A stretch of 64,000 nt of DNA from CAZTUH01 sp964616175 (GCA_964616175.1 CAZTUH010000007.1:50858-114857); one strand, 5' to 3'; numbered from the stretch's first letter, positions 36,285 through 46,207 are shown. Program-made: numbers and translations. Notes: generated by a model from the sequence alone, not told the origin.

Positions 36285-38456
36285 TCAAGCTTTGGTCTCT
36301 ATTTCAGAGATTGGTTTAGTGGGGTTAATTTTAGAACGCTCATCAACAGGTTCGATAACAGTTGATAAAACAGCCTTTAAAGATAAACGCAACCGTCCCT
36401 TATCATCAGACTCAATAACTTTTACTTTTATTTGTTGACCTACAGATAAGATCTCACTAACACTGCTAATCCGACGATTAGCAATTTCTGAAATGTGTAG
36501 CAAACCATCCCGTCCAGGAAGAACTTGGACAATTGCTCCAAAATCCAGTATTCGAAGAACTTGGCCTTCATATATTTGACCAACTTCAACATCAGCAGTC
36601 ATCTCAATAATTCGACGCTTAGCTTCTACTACATTTTTTTCATCGATGCTGGATATTGTAATTATCCCATCATCAGATATATCAATTTGTGTATTAGTTT
36701 CCTCAGTTAGAGCACGAATAATAGTACCACCTTTTCCTATTACATCTCGTATTTTTTCTGGCTTAATATTTATAGTCATGACACTTGGGGCAAAAATAGA
36801 TAGTTTGTTTCGGGCTGTTTTTAATGCTTCTTTCATTTTTTTTAGAATGTGTAGTCGGGCTTCGCGTGCTTGAGCCAAAGCAATATGCATGATTTCCTGA
36901 TTAATACCCTGAATTTTTATATCCATTTGTAAAGCAGTAATTCCTAACTCTGTTCCAGCTACTTTAAAATCCATATCTCCAAACCGATCTTCATCTCCCA
37001 AAATATCGGTTAGGATTGAAAACTTCTTATCTTCCAAGATCAATCCCATAGCAACCCCTGCTACATGATTACTAATAGGAACCCCAGCATCCATCATGGC
37101 AAGAGATCCTCCACATACAGAAGCCATAGAAGAGGATCCATTAGATTCTGTAATCTCTGAAACAAGTCGAATTGTATATTGAAACTCATCTGAAGAAGGC
37201 AAGACAGGAATGAGAGCTCGTTTGGCCAAATAACCATGTCCAACTTCTCTTCTCTTTGGAATACCAATTCTTCCTATCTCTCCTGTAGAAAATGGGGGCA
37301 TATTATAATGAAGCATGAAACGATCACGGTATTCTCCCATAAGTGCATCAATAATTTGTTCATTTTGTTTTGTACCCAGTGTAGTAACAGCTAGAGCTTG
37401 TGTCTCCCCCCGTGTAAAAACAGCACTTCCATGAGCTCTAGGCAAAACTCCAGTTCGAATATTTATTGTTCGAACTGTACGAGTATCTCGTCCATCAATT
37501 CGTGGTTCTCCATTTAATATTCTGTTTCGAATAATTTTTGCTTCAAGGTCAAATAATAGATTGTCTATATATATTTCATCTAGTAAAGCTTTTCCTTCTG
37601 AGATGAGCTGGTTAAAGATAACTTGTTTTGCAGATGTTTTTATTTGATGGATTTTTTCTGTACGTTCCTGTTTTTCATAGATTTCATAAGCATCTTTTAA
37701 TTCTTTAGATATACTCATTTCTATGAGTGAGATCAATTCCTGATCTTTTGCAGGAGGAGTCCAATGCCACTCTGGTTTACCAGCTTCAGCAACCAGAATA
37801 TGGATATTATCCAGCACTACTTTTAATTTTTTATGTCCAAAATCAATAGCATTTACTAAAACTTCTTCAGATAACTGATTTGCTCCACATTCAACCATAA
37901 GAATGGTATCTTCATTTCCAGCAATAACTAAATCTAAATCAGAAAATTCTAATTGAGACGATGTTGGATTCAAAATATAGTTACCTTTAACATAACCAAT
38001 TCTTGCTGCGCCTACAGGTCCTTCAAATGGTATTCCTGAAATGCTCAAAGCAGCCGAAGTGGCTATCATAGCTGCAATATCTGGATTTATTTCAGGATCA
38101 ACAGATAATGTATGCAAAACAATTTGAACTTCATTTAAAAAATTTTTTGGAAATAAAGGCCGAATAGATCGATCAATCAACCGAGATGTTAATGTTTCTT
38201 TCTCAGAAGGTTTACCTTCACGTTTAAAAAACCCCCCTGGGATTCGACCAGCTGCATAGGTCTTTTCAATATAATCTACGGTTAACGGAAAAAAATGACT
38301 AGATTTAAATTCTTTAGAAGCAACAACTGTTGCTAGAACAACTGTATCTCCTATTGAAACTAGTGCTGAGCCATTAGCCTGGCGAGCAATCTCTCCCGTC
38401 TCCAATACAACATTGTGTTGTCCATATTCAAAAGACTTCGTAACCTTACTAAACAT
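36285..38456 (-). CDS. pnp: Polyribonucleotide nucleotidyltransferase (PNPase)
   Basis: Phosphorolytic 3'-5' exoribonuclease of the RNA degradosome. Two RNase PH-like domains (N-terminal half and about residues 310-550) precede a KH domain (IRDVIGKGGTIIRALTEETN) and a C-terminal S1 domain (VLRILDFGAIVQVLPGRDGLLHIS). GRDTRTVRTINIRTGVLPRAHGS is the active second core. Length 723 is full. It follows rpsO in the conserved order; a small hairpin at 38518-38532 lies between them. Confidence 0.97.
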   Translation of the reverse strand: MFSKVTKSFEYGQHNVVLETGEIARQANGSALVSIGDTVVLATVVASKEFKSSHFFPLTVDYIEKTYAAGRIPGGFFKREGKPSEKETLTSRLIDRSIRPLFPKNFLNEVQIVLHTLSVDPEINPDIAAMIATSAALSISGIPFEGPVGAARIGYVKGNYILNPTSSQLEFSDLDLVIAGNEDTILMVECGANQLSEEVLVNAIDFGHKKLKVVLDNIHILVAEAGKPEWHWTPPAKDQELISLIEMSISKELKDAYEIYEKQERTEKIHQIKTSAKQVIFNQLISEGKALLDEIYIDNLLFDLEAKIIRNRILNGEPRIDGRDTRTVRTINIRTGVLPRAHGSAVFTRGETQALAVTTLGTKQNEQIIDALMGEYRDRFMLHYNMPPFSTGEIGRIGIPKRREVGHGYLAKRALIPVLPSSDEFQYTIRLVSEITESNGSSSMASVCGGSLAMMDAGVPISNHVAGVAMGLILEDKKFSILTDILGDEDRFGDMDFKVAGTELGITALQMDIKIQGINQEIMHIALAQAREARLHILKKMKEALKTARNKLSIFAPSVMTINIKPEKIRDVIGKGGTIIRALTEETNTQIDISDDGIITISSIDEKNVVEAKRRIIEMTADVEVGQIYEGQVLRILDFGAIVQVLPGRDGLLHISEIANRRISSVSEILSVGQQIKVKVIESDDKGRLRLSLKAVLSTVIEPVDERSKINPTKPISEIETKA

Positions 38457-38517
38457 GAAAAATTTCCTTAAAATAAAACTGACCTAGATCAGAAAAAAGT
38501 GAAATTCAATAGTCTTC

Positions 38518-38532
38518 ACCTTCTGAGAAGGT
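38518..38532 (-). promoter_or_regulatory. Small hairpin in the rpsO-pnp intergenic region
   Basis: Inverted repeat ACCTTC-TGA-GAAGGT between rpsO and pnp. In E. coli this junction carries the rpsO terminator and an RNase III-cut hairpin through which PNPase controls its own message. The stem here is only 6 bp and has no T-run, so a role is a guess. Confidence 0.3.
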
Positions 38533-38549
38533 TTACCATTAATTTGAAA

Positions 38550-38819
38550 TTATCTTCTTAATTCCAAATTCTCTATTAAAGATTGGTAAGCGTTAATATT
38601 CTTTCTTTTTAAATAATCAAGTAATTTTCTGCGTCGGCTAACCATGCGCAGAAGACCTCTTCTAGAATGATGGTCCTTTGCATGCTTTTTAAAATGGATA
38701 GTTAATTCGTTAATTCGCACAGTAAGTAAAGCTATTTGTACTTCTGGGGAGCCAGTATCGGTTTTACCCCGCTGAAATTTTTCAATTGTTTCTATCTTTT
38801 TTATATTATCTGCAGACAT
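38550..38819 (-). CDS. rpsO: 30S ribosomal protein S15
   Basis: Primary 16S rRNA-binding protein of the 30S platform. The 89 residues include FQRGKTDTGSPEVQIALLT and DHHSRRGLLRMVSRRRKLLDYLKRKN, matching the family in full. The AGGAGG sequence upstream is 14 bases from the ATG, a long spacing. It is followed by pnp, as in most bacteria. Confidence 0.97.
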   Translation of the reverse strand: MSADNIKKIETIEKFQRGKTDTGSPEVQIALLTVRINELTIHFKKHAKDHHSRRGLLRMVSRRRKLLDYLKRKNINAYQSLIENLELRR

Positions 38820-39186
38820 GGTTTATCTTAAAACCTCCTTAAACAAGCGCCAAAAATTGAGTGTGCAATGGCGTGATTCAAAATCATATTATTTTTTCGA
38901 AAGCCTTGCAAAGAAATCCTATTCCTATAATTATAGTTGATCTCTCTCATAAGATTTACAAAAAAATTTCTTGTTTTTTCAGTCTTTTTAACATTGAATT
39001 AATTAAAACTTTTGTAAAAATCTTTACTAGGAGAGAAAGAATATCAATTACAAACAAAAACAGTTATGAACTGATAACTGAATGATCTTTTAATACCAAT
39101 TAATTTAAATCGAAATACATGATTTCTTTTAAAGAACAAAAAATTTCGTTCTTTAAATACTTCTTAAGATGCTAAATTGACAATTT
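38820..39186. other. Gene-free interval between pssA and rpsO
   Basis: About 370 bases. In several Burkholderiales leuA lies between pssA and rpsO (from memory); no such frame is present. The interval holds the rpsO leader and, near its pssA end, the hairpin at 39128-39158. The plus-strand ORF at 38861-39085 has no recognisable content. Confidence 0.5.
39128..39158 (-). terminator. Hairpin after pssA
   Basis: Arms 39128-39137 and 39149-39158 (TTTAAAGAAC / GTTCTTTAAA) with an 11-base loop, about 30 bases after the pssA stop. The T-run after the stem on the minus strand is short, so termination would be weak. Confidence 0.45.
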
Positions 39187-39975
39187 TTACATTTGATTTT
39201 TTGCTGCTCTTTTTCGAAGACCTATTTTTGCATTCAATAAACGCCAGACATATATAAACCAACTAGAAATAGCATATAAAGAAAAAAATGTAAATAAAAC
39301 TACTGGCGGTGCACTTGATACCAAAACAAAAGCTATTATGATTAATAATATCCACCAAAATGGGATTTTATTTTCTAAGGAAATGCTTTTTCCACTGAAA
39401 AATGGCAAGGATGATACCATAGCCATGGCAGCATATATTGTCAGAATAAAAGCAATCCATGCTATATAGTCATGCTTAATTAGAAAATTTCTATCAACTC
39501 CTAACCAAACAAAGCCAGATATCATAGCAGCAGCAGCTGGGCTTGGCAAACCCTGAAAGAATTTTTTATCAAGAATAGATTTGTTATTCACATTGAATCT
39601 AGCTAACCTTAATGCTGTTCCTGCAACATATAAAAAAGCAGCCAGCCAACCTAAGCGTCCTAAGGAATTCAATGTCCATTCATAAATAACCAATGCAGGG
39701 GCTATACCAAAAGAGGTCATATCAGATAATGAATCGTATTGGGCGCCAAAAGTTGATTGGGTATTTGTTAAACGAGCAATTCTTCCATCTATACCATCAA
39801 ATAGCATAGCTAGAAAAATAGCTATAGAAGCAATTTCAAATTCATTATTCATAGCTTGAACAACAGCATAGAAACCTGAAAATAAAGCAGAAGTAGTAAA
39901 AACATTAGGTAATAAATAGATACTACGGTAGCGATTTTCCGGTAGATTTTTTAGAAAATTATTCATAATGTGCAA
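39187..39975 (-). CDS. pssA: CDP-diacylglycerol--serine O-phosphatidyltransferase
   Basis: Integral membrane enzyme that makes phosphatidylserine from CDP-diacylglycerol and serine. The CDP-alcohol phosphatidyltransferase motif DGRIAR...G...D...D is seen as DGIDGRIARLTNTQS followed by FGAQYDSLSD, near residues 62-87. About seven membrane segments and a basic C-terminus are visible. It lies downstream of ilvC, as in Burkholderia; its product is the substrate of Psd encoded at 17196-18068. Confidence 0.95.
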   Translation of the reverse strand: MHIMNNFLKNLPENRYRSIYLLPNVFTTSALFSGFYAVVQAMNNEFEIASIAIFLAMLFDGIDGRIARLTNTQSTFGAQYDSLSDMTSFGIAPALVIYEWTLNSLGRLGWLAAFLYVAGTALRLARFNVNNKSILDKKFFQGLPSPAAAAMISGFVWLGVDRNFLIKHDYIAWIAFILTIYAAMAMVSSLPFFSGKSISLENKIPFWWILLIIIAFVLVSSAPPVVLFTFFSLYAISSWFIYVWRLLNAKIGLRKRAAKNQM

Positions 39976-40043
39976 GCTGCTCCATGCTTCAAAAAATCCA
40001 TAAAAAATTATTTAAATTTTTGCCATTTTTTTTCTGAAAAACA

Positions 40044-40075
40044 AAAAACGGTACACCTTTCAGAATACCGTTTTT
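40044..40075 (-). terminator. Rho-independent terminator after ilvC
   Basis: Stem AAAAACGGTA / TACCGTTTTT (40044-40053 and 40066-40075) with a 12-base loop, followed on the minus strand by a long T-rich tail. It lies 40 bases after the ilvC stop and should end the ilvI-ilvH-ilvC transcript before pssA. Confidence 0.8.
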
Positions 40076-40114
40076 GATGTACTCACTATAGAAAATGAAA
40101 ATCTTAGAATTTAT

Positions 40115-41131
40115 TTAATTTCTATTCTTATCGACTAATTTATTGGCACTGATCCAAGGCATCATTGCACGTAGTTTAGAACCTACCTTTTCTATCTCAG
40201 ATTCTGAATTTATGCGTCTAAGAGAAGTAAGATTAGGTGAACCAGAAATATGTTCCAAGATGAATTTCTGTGCATATTTTCCAGTTTGAATATCAGAAAG
40301 ACATTGATGCATAGCTTGACGCGTTTCCTTAGTAATTATCTTAGGCCCTGTTTCATACTCCCCAAATTCTGCATTATTTGAGATCGAATAATTCATATTA
40401 GAAATTCCGCCCTCATAGATTAGATCCACAATCAATTTAAGTTCATGCAGACATTCAAAATAAGCCATTTCTTTTGCATAACCAGCTTTTACCAAAGTTT
40501 CGAAACCTGCTTTTATGAGCTCTACAACCCCTCCACATAACACTGCTTGTTCACCAAATAAATCAGTTTCTGTTTCCTCGCGAAAATTAGTTTCAATAAT
40601 ACCAGCACGTCCACCACCATTTGCACTTGCATATGCTAATGCTATATCACGAGCTATTCCAGAATTATCCTGATGAATAGCAATTAAATGAGGTGTACCA
40701 CCTCCCTGTTGATAGGTGCTTCGGACTGTGTGTCCAGGAGCCTTTGGCGCTATCATCATTACATCTATATCATTTCTAGGAATAATTTGTCCATAATGTA
40801 TGTTAAAACCATGCGCAAATGCCAATGCAGAATTTTCCTTCAAGTTATTATGAACATAATTTTTATAAATATCTGGCATTATTTCATCAGGTAAAAGCAT
40901 CATGACAATGTCAGATTCTTTGACAGCTTCTACAATTTCTTTGACTTTTAGGCCAGCTTTTTCTGCTTTATTCCAAGAAGATCCTTCTTTTCTAAGTCCA
41001 ACGCATATTTTAAGGCCAGATTGGTGTAAATTCTGTGCATGTGCATGGCCTTGAGACCCATATCCAATAATAGAAATGGTTTTTTCTTTTATTAAAGAAA
41101 GGTCACAATCCTTATCGTAAAAGACTTTCAT
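40115..41131 (-). CDS. ilvC: Ketol-acid reductoisomerase (NADP+)
   Basis: Second shared step of valine, leucine and isoleucine synthesis: isomerisation and reduction of acetolactate or acetohydroxybutyrate. GYGSQGHAHAQNL binds NADPH, PKAPGHTVRSTYQQGGGTP is the conserved middle motif, and FGEQAVLCGGVVELIKAGFE and ECLHELKLIVDLIYEGG hold the Mg-binding acidic residues. At 338 residues it is the short class I form. It follows ilvH by 80 bases. Confidence 0.97.
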   Translation of the reverse strand: MKVFYDKDCDLSLIKEKTISIIGYGSQGHAHAQNLHQSGLKICVGLRKEGSSWNKAEKAGLKVKEIVEAVKESDIVMMLLPDEIMPDIYKNYVHNNLKENSALAFAHGFNIHYGQIIPRNDIDVMMIAPKAPGHTVRSTYQQGGGTPHLIAIHQDNSGIARDIALAYASANGGGRAGIIETNFREETETDLFGEQAVLCGGVVELIKAGFETLVKAGYAKEMAYFECLHELKLIVDLIYEGGISNMNYSISNNAEFGEYETGPKIITKETRQAMHQCLSDIQTGKYAQKFILEHISGSPNLTSLRRINSESEIEKVGSKLRAMMPWISANKLVDKNRN

Positions 41132-41211
41132 ACAGCACTCCTAGTTTCTGATGAGTTTGTTGGTAAGAATTTAAATCTATGTTTAATTCATTTAGCATGT
41201 ATTACAAAAAC

Positions 41212-41703
41212 TCAAACCTTAAGTATTCGCTCGCCACGACCAATACCTAAAATACCAGTGCAAACAGTTTCAAGAATTAAATTTGGATCCAATGCCTCAA
41301 TAAAAGCTTTAATCTTATCTTGTGTACCAGTCAACTCTATTGTATAAGATCGATCAGTTACATCGATAATCTTACCTCGAAAAATATTTGTCACACGGTT
41401 TACTTCTTCCCGATCTTTTCCAATAGCTCGAACCTTTACAAGAGTTAATTCTCTTTCAATATGAGGACCTTCTGTAAGATTTATTACTTTAACAACATCA
41501 ATAAGACGATTCAAATGTTTAGTAATCTGTTCTATGATCCCATCAGATCCTATTGTAACAACTGTAAGCCGAGATAAAGTAGCATCTTCGGTTGGAGCTA
41601 CTGCTAATGTTTCAATATTATATCCCCGAGCGGAAAATAACCCAACTACACGGGATAAAGCTCCTGGTTCATTTTCAATAAGCACAGATATTACATGTTT
41701 CAT
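41212..41703 (-). CDS. ilvH: Acetolactate synthase, small regulatory subunit
   Basis: Regulatory subunit that activates IlvI and gives valine feedback through its ACT domain. MKHVISVLIENEPGALSRVVGLFSARGYNIETL is the canonical start; I therefore use ATG 41703, with GGAG about 12 bases upstream, rather than the frame beginning at 41724 inside ilvI. Length is 163, as usual. The C-terminal ACT-like half ends ILGIGRGERILKV. Confidence 0.95.
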   Translation of the reverse strand: MKHVISVLIENEPGALSRVVGLFSARGYNIETLAVAPTEDATLSRLTVVTIGSDGIIEQITKHLNRLIDVVKVINLTEGPHIERELTLVKVRAIGKDREEVNRVTNIFRGKIIDVTDRSYTIELTGTQDKIKAFIEALDPNLILETVCTGILGIGRGERILKV

Positions 41704-41708
41704 AAGCT

Positions 41709-43436
41709 TTAATTCTCCAAACATAAATGTTTAGAATCAAATATCATATCTGTCAAACCTTTCCCTGCTTTTACCATTGGCCAAACATTTTCAGTTTGAT
41801 CAGTAATAAAATCCAGAAAAACTAAACGATTTTTATGTTTTAAGAAAGTTTCACGAAGTATTGGTTCAACATCACTTGGATCTTCAATTCGGAATCCAAT
41901 ATGTCCATAAGATTCTGACAATTTAACAAAATCGGGCAATGATTGCATATATGATGCTGAATAGCGTGACCCGTAGTCGATTTGTTGCCATTGTCTTACC
42001 ATTCCTAAAAAGCGATTGTTCAAGCAAAGAATTTTAGGTGTTAACTGATATTGTAAACAAGTTGACAATTCTTGAATATTCATTTGAATTGATCCCTCTC
42101 CAGTAATGACTGCAACATCAGCATTAGGATTAGCCATTTGAACTCCCATAGCATAAGGAAGACCAACTCCCATAGTACCTAATCCCCCAGAATTGATCCA
42201 TCTTCTAGGATGTTTAAACCCATAATATTGGGCAGCCCACATCTGATGTTGGCCAACATCAGATGTGATAAAAGCATCACCTTTTGTAACTTCCCAAAGT
42301 TTTTCAATTACGTACTGAGGCTTAATTAATTTGTCAGAATTGATATAGTGTAAAGACTTTTTTCCTTTCCAGGTTTGTATTGAATTCCACCAATTATCAA
42401 TTGGAATTTGCTTGATTTCTTTTTTTGCAATTTGATATTCACTGTTCAAATCTATCAAAACATCTTTGATATTTCCAACAATTGGAATATCTGCTACTAC
42501 ACGTTTAGAAATAGAAGATGGATCAATATCAATGTGGATAATCGTTCTAGAATTCCTGGAAAAATTCTCGGGATTTCCAATGACTCTATCATCAAATCTA
42601 ACTCCGATTGCCAAAAGCACATCGCAGTGTTGCATTGCCATATTTGCTTCATACGTTCCATGCATGCCAGGCATTCCCAAATATTGGGAATTATTGTATG
42701 GAATTCCACCTAATCCCATTAAAGTATTAGTGCATGGAGCCTTTAAGTACTTAGCCAGTTGTGTCAATTCCGTGCATGCATCTGAGAGTATTACTCCTCC
42801 ACCAGTATAAATAACAGGTCTTTCAGATTTTAACAGTGCGCGCATTGCCCTTTTAATTTGGCCATAATGACCTCTTTTAGGTGGAACATAAGATCTCAAT
42901 GCAATGTTATTCTCTGATGGTATATATTTACACTTTGCAGAAGTTACATCTTTTGGAATATCTACTAGAACAGGTCCTGGTCTCCCTGTTCTAGCAATGT
43001 AAAAAGCCCGTCTAATTGTCTCAGATAAATTTCTGACGTCTCGGACAAGAAAATTGTGTTTTACACAAGGTCTTGTGATTCCTACAGTATCACATTCTTG
43101 AAATGCATCTTCACCAATTGATGCTGTTGCTACTTGCCCACTAATAATTACCATTGGAATTGAATCCATATAAGCAGTAGCGATACCAGTAACAGCATTT
43201 GTAGCTCCTGGCCCACTTGTAACAAGGCAAACCCCTATTTTCTTTGATGAACGTGAATAAGCATCAGCTGCATGAACAGCTGCTTGTTCATGACGTACTA
43301 AAATATGTTGAAATTTATCTTGTTTAAAAATAGCATCGTAAATATAAAGAACTGCTCCACCAGGATATCCAAAAACATGTTCGACCCCTTCTGCTGCCAA
43401 GCATTTGGCAAGTATATCAGCTCCGTTTATTTCCAT
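41709..43436 (-). CDS. ilvI: Acetolactate synthase, large catalytic subunit
   Basis: ThDP-dependent condensation of pyruvate, first common step in branched-chain amino-acid synthesis. HVFGYPGGAVLYIYD, HEQAAVHAADAYSRSS with the catalytic Glu, and the ThDP motif GEGSIQMNIQELSTCLQY are present; SDVGQHQMWAAQYY is also conserved. Length 575 is full. Synthesis of the keto acids exists alongside a complete Liv importer. No ilvE is in the window. A 30-bp perfect palindrome covers the TSDVGQHQMW codons. Confidence 0.97.
   Translation of the reverse strand: MEINGADILAKCLAAEGVEHVFGYPGGAVLYIYDAIFKQDKFQHILVRHEQAAVHAADAYSRSSKKIGVCLVTSGPGATNAVTGIATAYMDSIPMVIISGQVATASIGEDAFQECDTVGITRPCVKHNFLVRDVRNLSETIRRAFYIARTGRPGPVLVDIPKDVTSAKCKYIPSENNIALRSYVPPKRGHYGQIKRAMRALLKSERPVIYTGGGVILSDACTELTQLAKYLKAPCTNTLMGLGGIPYNNSQYLGMPGMHGTYEANMAMQHCDVLLAIGVRFDDRVIGNPENFSRNSRTIIHIDIDPSSISKRVVADIPIVGNIKDVLIDLNSEYQIAKKEIKQIPIDNWWNSIQTWKGKKSLHYINSDKLIKPQYVIEKLWEVTKGDAFITSDVGQHQMWAAQYYGFKHPRRWINSGGLGTMGVGLPYAMGVQMANPNADVAVITGEGSIQMNIQELSTCLQYQLTPKILCLNNRFLGMVRQWQQIDYGSRYSASYMQSLPDFVKLSESYGHIGFRIEDPSDVEPILRETFLKHKNRLVFLDFITDQTENVWPMVKAGKGLTDMIFDSKHLCLEN
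42238..42267. repeat. 30-bp perfect palindrome inside ilvI
   Basis: Positions 42238-42252 and 42253-42267 are exact reverse complements with no spacer. The palindrome covers the codons of the invariant TSDVGQHQMW motif of acetolactate synthase, so the protein is unchanged and the symmetry must come from synonymous codon choice. Confidence 0.95.
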
Positions 43437-44003
43437 AATGTATTTCCTTTTACGGCTAATTCTGCTTTTTTAATGCAAGAAGTAAAAATAAATATTTTTT
43501 CCTGTTTTGGAAAACTAAATTGGAAGAAAGAATTTTCTTACCTATCTCATAAGCAATAAAAAAGCAATCCAGAATAATAGTTGACATTCCCTAAAAGAAT
43601 GACAAAACTTTGTAAGCATTCTTAATTCGAAATATTTAGAATGGGAAAGTAAAGTTCTGCTGAATCATTTGCTTTTGGCTTGACCAACAAAAAACAATTA
43701 AATGAATAATCACATCGACTGATTGTGAAAGTAATATTCTTCGATGTTAAACATTTTTTCCATGCTGATATCTATAGAAAACAACATATAGTTTTCAATT
43801 TAACTCCTTATATAGACTTCTGCAAGTTAACTTTTGCAAGATTCGATTGTTTTAACTAATGAAATTAGTTGATTTGAGCCAACGAACAATGTTTCTAGAC
43901 TTTTTATGATACATTAGAAAAAAATAGGAAAAATCTCTACTAGAAATTCTTGCAGAAAAAATCAAAATTTCAAGTATTATTGCTTTAATTAAACTCAGAT
44001 GAA
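43437..44003. other. Gene-free interval upstream of ilvI
   Basis: About 570 AT-rich bases between ilvI and tRNA-Ser. It must hold the ilvIHC promoter. I see no leader peptide rich in Ile, Val or Leu codons and no classical attenuator. A small inverted repeat (AACTAAT-GAA-ATTAGTT, 43854-43870) is the only symmetrical element found; it could be an operator or chance. Confidence 0.5.
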
Positions 44004-44096
<93 letters not shown>

Positions 44097-44199
44097 ATGT
44101 ATCAAAAACTCAAGACTATGTCCTGTAATAATATTTTTCAATTACTAATTACTGTTCGTACTAAGACCAAATTGGAAAAACCAATTCGTGCTTGACAGG

Positions 44200-45534
44200 T
44201 TATTTAGGATTTATAATCTGTATGTCATTCATATAAGATTGCAAAACTTTTGGAACTACAATACTTCCATCTGATTTTTGGTGATTTTCTAAAATAGCAG
44301 CTAGAGAACGTCCAACAGCAAGTGCAGATCCATTAAGAGTATGAGGATATTGAATTCTTCCTTCTGTATCTCTAAATCTTGCTTTCATTCGTCTAGCTTG
44401 GAAAGTTTCACAATTTGAAATTGATGAAATTTCTACCCAAGCACTATGGCCAGGTAACCAGACTTCAATATCATAAGTTTTTGCTGAACTAAATCCCATT
44501 TCCCCAGTACAAAGTAAAATCACTCGATATGGAATTTCTAACAATTGAAGTACATATTCTGCATGCCAAACCATATTCTCAAGGATATCATAAGAGGATT
44601 CTGGATGAGCAATAGATACTAGTTCAACTTTATCAAATTGATGTAGACGTATCAAACCCCGAGCATCTTTCCCACTACTGCCTGCTTCAGAACGAAAACA
44701 TGGAGTATGTGCTGTAAGTTTTATAGGCAATTTTTCAATTGGGATTATCGAATTTCTTACAGAATTTGTTAGAGTAATCTCTGATGTTGATATCAAATAC
44801 TGTTCTTCATTTTTTTCTTTATTGGAAAATTTACCTCCTTTATTGACAATAAACATATCTTCCCTAAATCTAGGTAACTGACCAGTTCCAAATAGTGTCT
44901 TACTATTTACAATAAACGGAGTATAACATTCAATATAGCCATGTTGATCAACCTGAACATCAAGCATAAATTGTGTTAAAGCTCTATGCAAACGAGCCAA
45001 TTTTCCTTGCAGAAAACAAAAACGCGAACCAGAAATTTGAGCGCTCAGCGAAAAATCTAACCCAAGTTCTTTTCCCAAGGTTACATGATCCCTAGGAGGA
45101 AATGGAAAATGAGTATTTAAATCTTGATTCTTTTCTAAATTCCTTGGATCCCACCTCCGTACTTCAATATTAGCACTATTTGAATTTCCCATTGGGACAG
45201 TATGATCAGGAATATTTGGCACTGAAATCAAAATTTCATGAAGCTGTTTTTTTAGGATTTCAAGCCTATCTTTTAGTACTTTCAAATTTTCAGGGATAGA
45301 ATGGAAATTAGACTTAAATATAGCAGCATTAAAATCACCTCCACATGCTTTAAGATATCCAATTTCTCTAGCAATATTATTTCTTTTATATTGCAGCGTT
45401 TCTATCTGTGTTTGTATAGATTTTCTTTCGTTTTCTAATTTGTTAAATTGAGAAATATCAAATTCAATTCCCCGAGTTTTTAGAAAATTGGCTACAGTTT
45501 TTGGTTTTTTTCTTAAAAGGTCTAAGCTCAACAT
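44200..45534 (-). CDS. serS: Seryl-tRNA synthetase
   Basis: Charges tRNA-Ser (and tRNA-Sec where present). An N-terminal antiparallel coiled coil (about residues 25-105) that grips the long variable arm precedes a class II catalytic core: TSEITLTN, PCFRSEAGSSGKDARGLIRLHQFDKVE (motif 2) and LNGSALAVGRSLAAILENHQ (motif 3). Length 444 is normal. It follows lolA, and rarA, often found between the two, is absent. Confidence 0.96.
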   Translation of the reverse strand: MLSLDLLRKKPKTVANFLKTRGIEFDISQFNKLENERKSIQTQIETLQYKRNNIAREIGYLKACGGDFNAAIFKSNFHSIPENLKVLKDRLEILKKQLHEILISVPNIPDHTVPMGNSNSANIEVRRWDPRNLEKNQDLNTHFPFPPRDHVTLGKELGLDFSLSAQISGSRFCFLQGKLARLHRALTQFMLDVQVDQHGYIECYTPFIVNSKTLFGTGQLPRFREDMFIVNKGGKFSNKEKNEEQYLISTSEITLTNSVRNSIIPIEKLPIKLTAHTPCFRSEAGSSGKDARGLIRLHQFDKVELVSIAHPESSYDILENMVWHAEYVLQLLEIPYRVILLCTGEMGFSSAKTYDIEVWLPGHSAWVEISSISNCETFQARRMKARFRDTEGRIQYPHTLNGSALAVGRSLAAILENHQKSDGSIVVPKVLQSYMNDIQIINPK

Positions 45535-45565
45535 AAATTATATTTTTGATATTTAATACTTTTTT

Positions 45566-46207
45566 CTACATCCTAAAAACATCTGATCCCTCAGGTATTA
45601 AAAAATTAAATTCATCAGGGGAAAAAACAACATTCAAAGAAACATCTGGAAAATCAATTCGAGTTTTCTTTTCAAAGAAATCCAAAAATTCCATATATAT
45701 TGGTATTTTATCTTTAAGACAGAGATCAACATGTTCAAAACTGATAATCTTACTTTTTGGAACCATCCTTAAGAGATTAGTTCCATTTTCATTGGAAAGA
45801 TGCTGTATATTGAAAGACTTTCGAAAATCTTTCAAGTCAAACAAAACTGCAATTGGAGATGTTTTAAGTTGTTCAAGATTTATAATCAGAACTTGTTTTA
45901 ATTCTGGATCGTATTGAAAGATAGATTTTCCATTAGAAATAATTGATTGTCTCTGAGGATATTCAATACATAATCGGAATTCCCCAGAACGTGTAAAAGA
46001 AAAGGTTCCTCTTTGTTCAATATTATTTCTTAAAGATTGAGTACCGAAAGTTTTTTGTGAAAAAGATCCCGATGCAGTTCTTGTATTTTCTAGAAAATCC
46101 AGAAGATCTTGATCTTGCAATTTTTTTTCAAATGAATAGGTTTGTTGCCAGAAACCTGGAATAAAAAAAAATAGAACTGCTAATAAATTGACAGTATGGA
46201 ATTTCAT
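45566..46207 (-). CDS. lolA: Outer-membrane lipoprotein carrier protein LolA
   Basis: Periplasmic chaperone that shuttles lipoproteins from LolCDE to the outer membrane. The proposed start at 46207 gives a signal sequence (MKFHTVNLLAVLFFFIPGFW) before the mature LLDFLENTRTASGSFSQKTFG, the LolA N-terminal motif. GTFSFTRSGEFRLCIEYPQ, NGKSIFQYDPELKQV and the C-terminal NVVFSPDEFNF fit the fold. Upstream in-frame Met codons up to 46318 exist, so the start is uncertain. Its position between ftsK and serS is conserved. Confidence 0.85.
   Translation of the reverse strand: MKFHTVNLLAVLFFFIPGFWQQTYSFEKKLQDQDLLDFLENTRTASGSFSQKTFGTQSLRNNIEQRGTFSFTRSGEFRLCIEYPQRQSIISNGKSIFQYDPELKQVLIINLEQLKTSPIAVLFDLKDFRKSFNIQHLSNENGTNLLRMVPKSKIISFEHVDLCLKDKIPIYMEFLDFFEKKTRIDFPDVSLNVVFSPDEFNFLIPEGSDVFRM

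Noticed and set aside
38861..39085. 74-codon plus-strand frame between rpsO and pssA
   Set aside because: Opposite to the local transcription, no motif, overlaps the rpsO leader.
44170..44186. Hairpin AATTGG-AAAAA-CCAATT after serS
   Set aside because: Short stem and no T-run on the minus strand; not convincing as a terminator.
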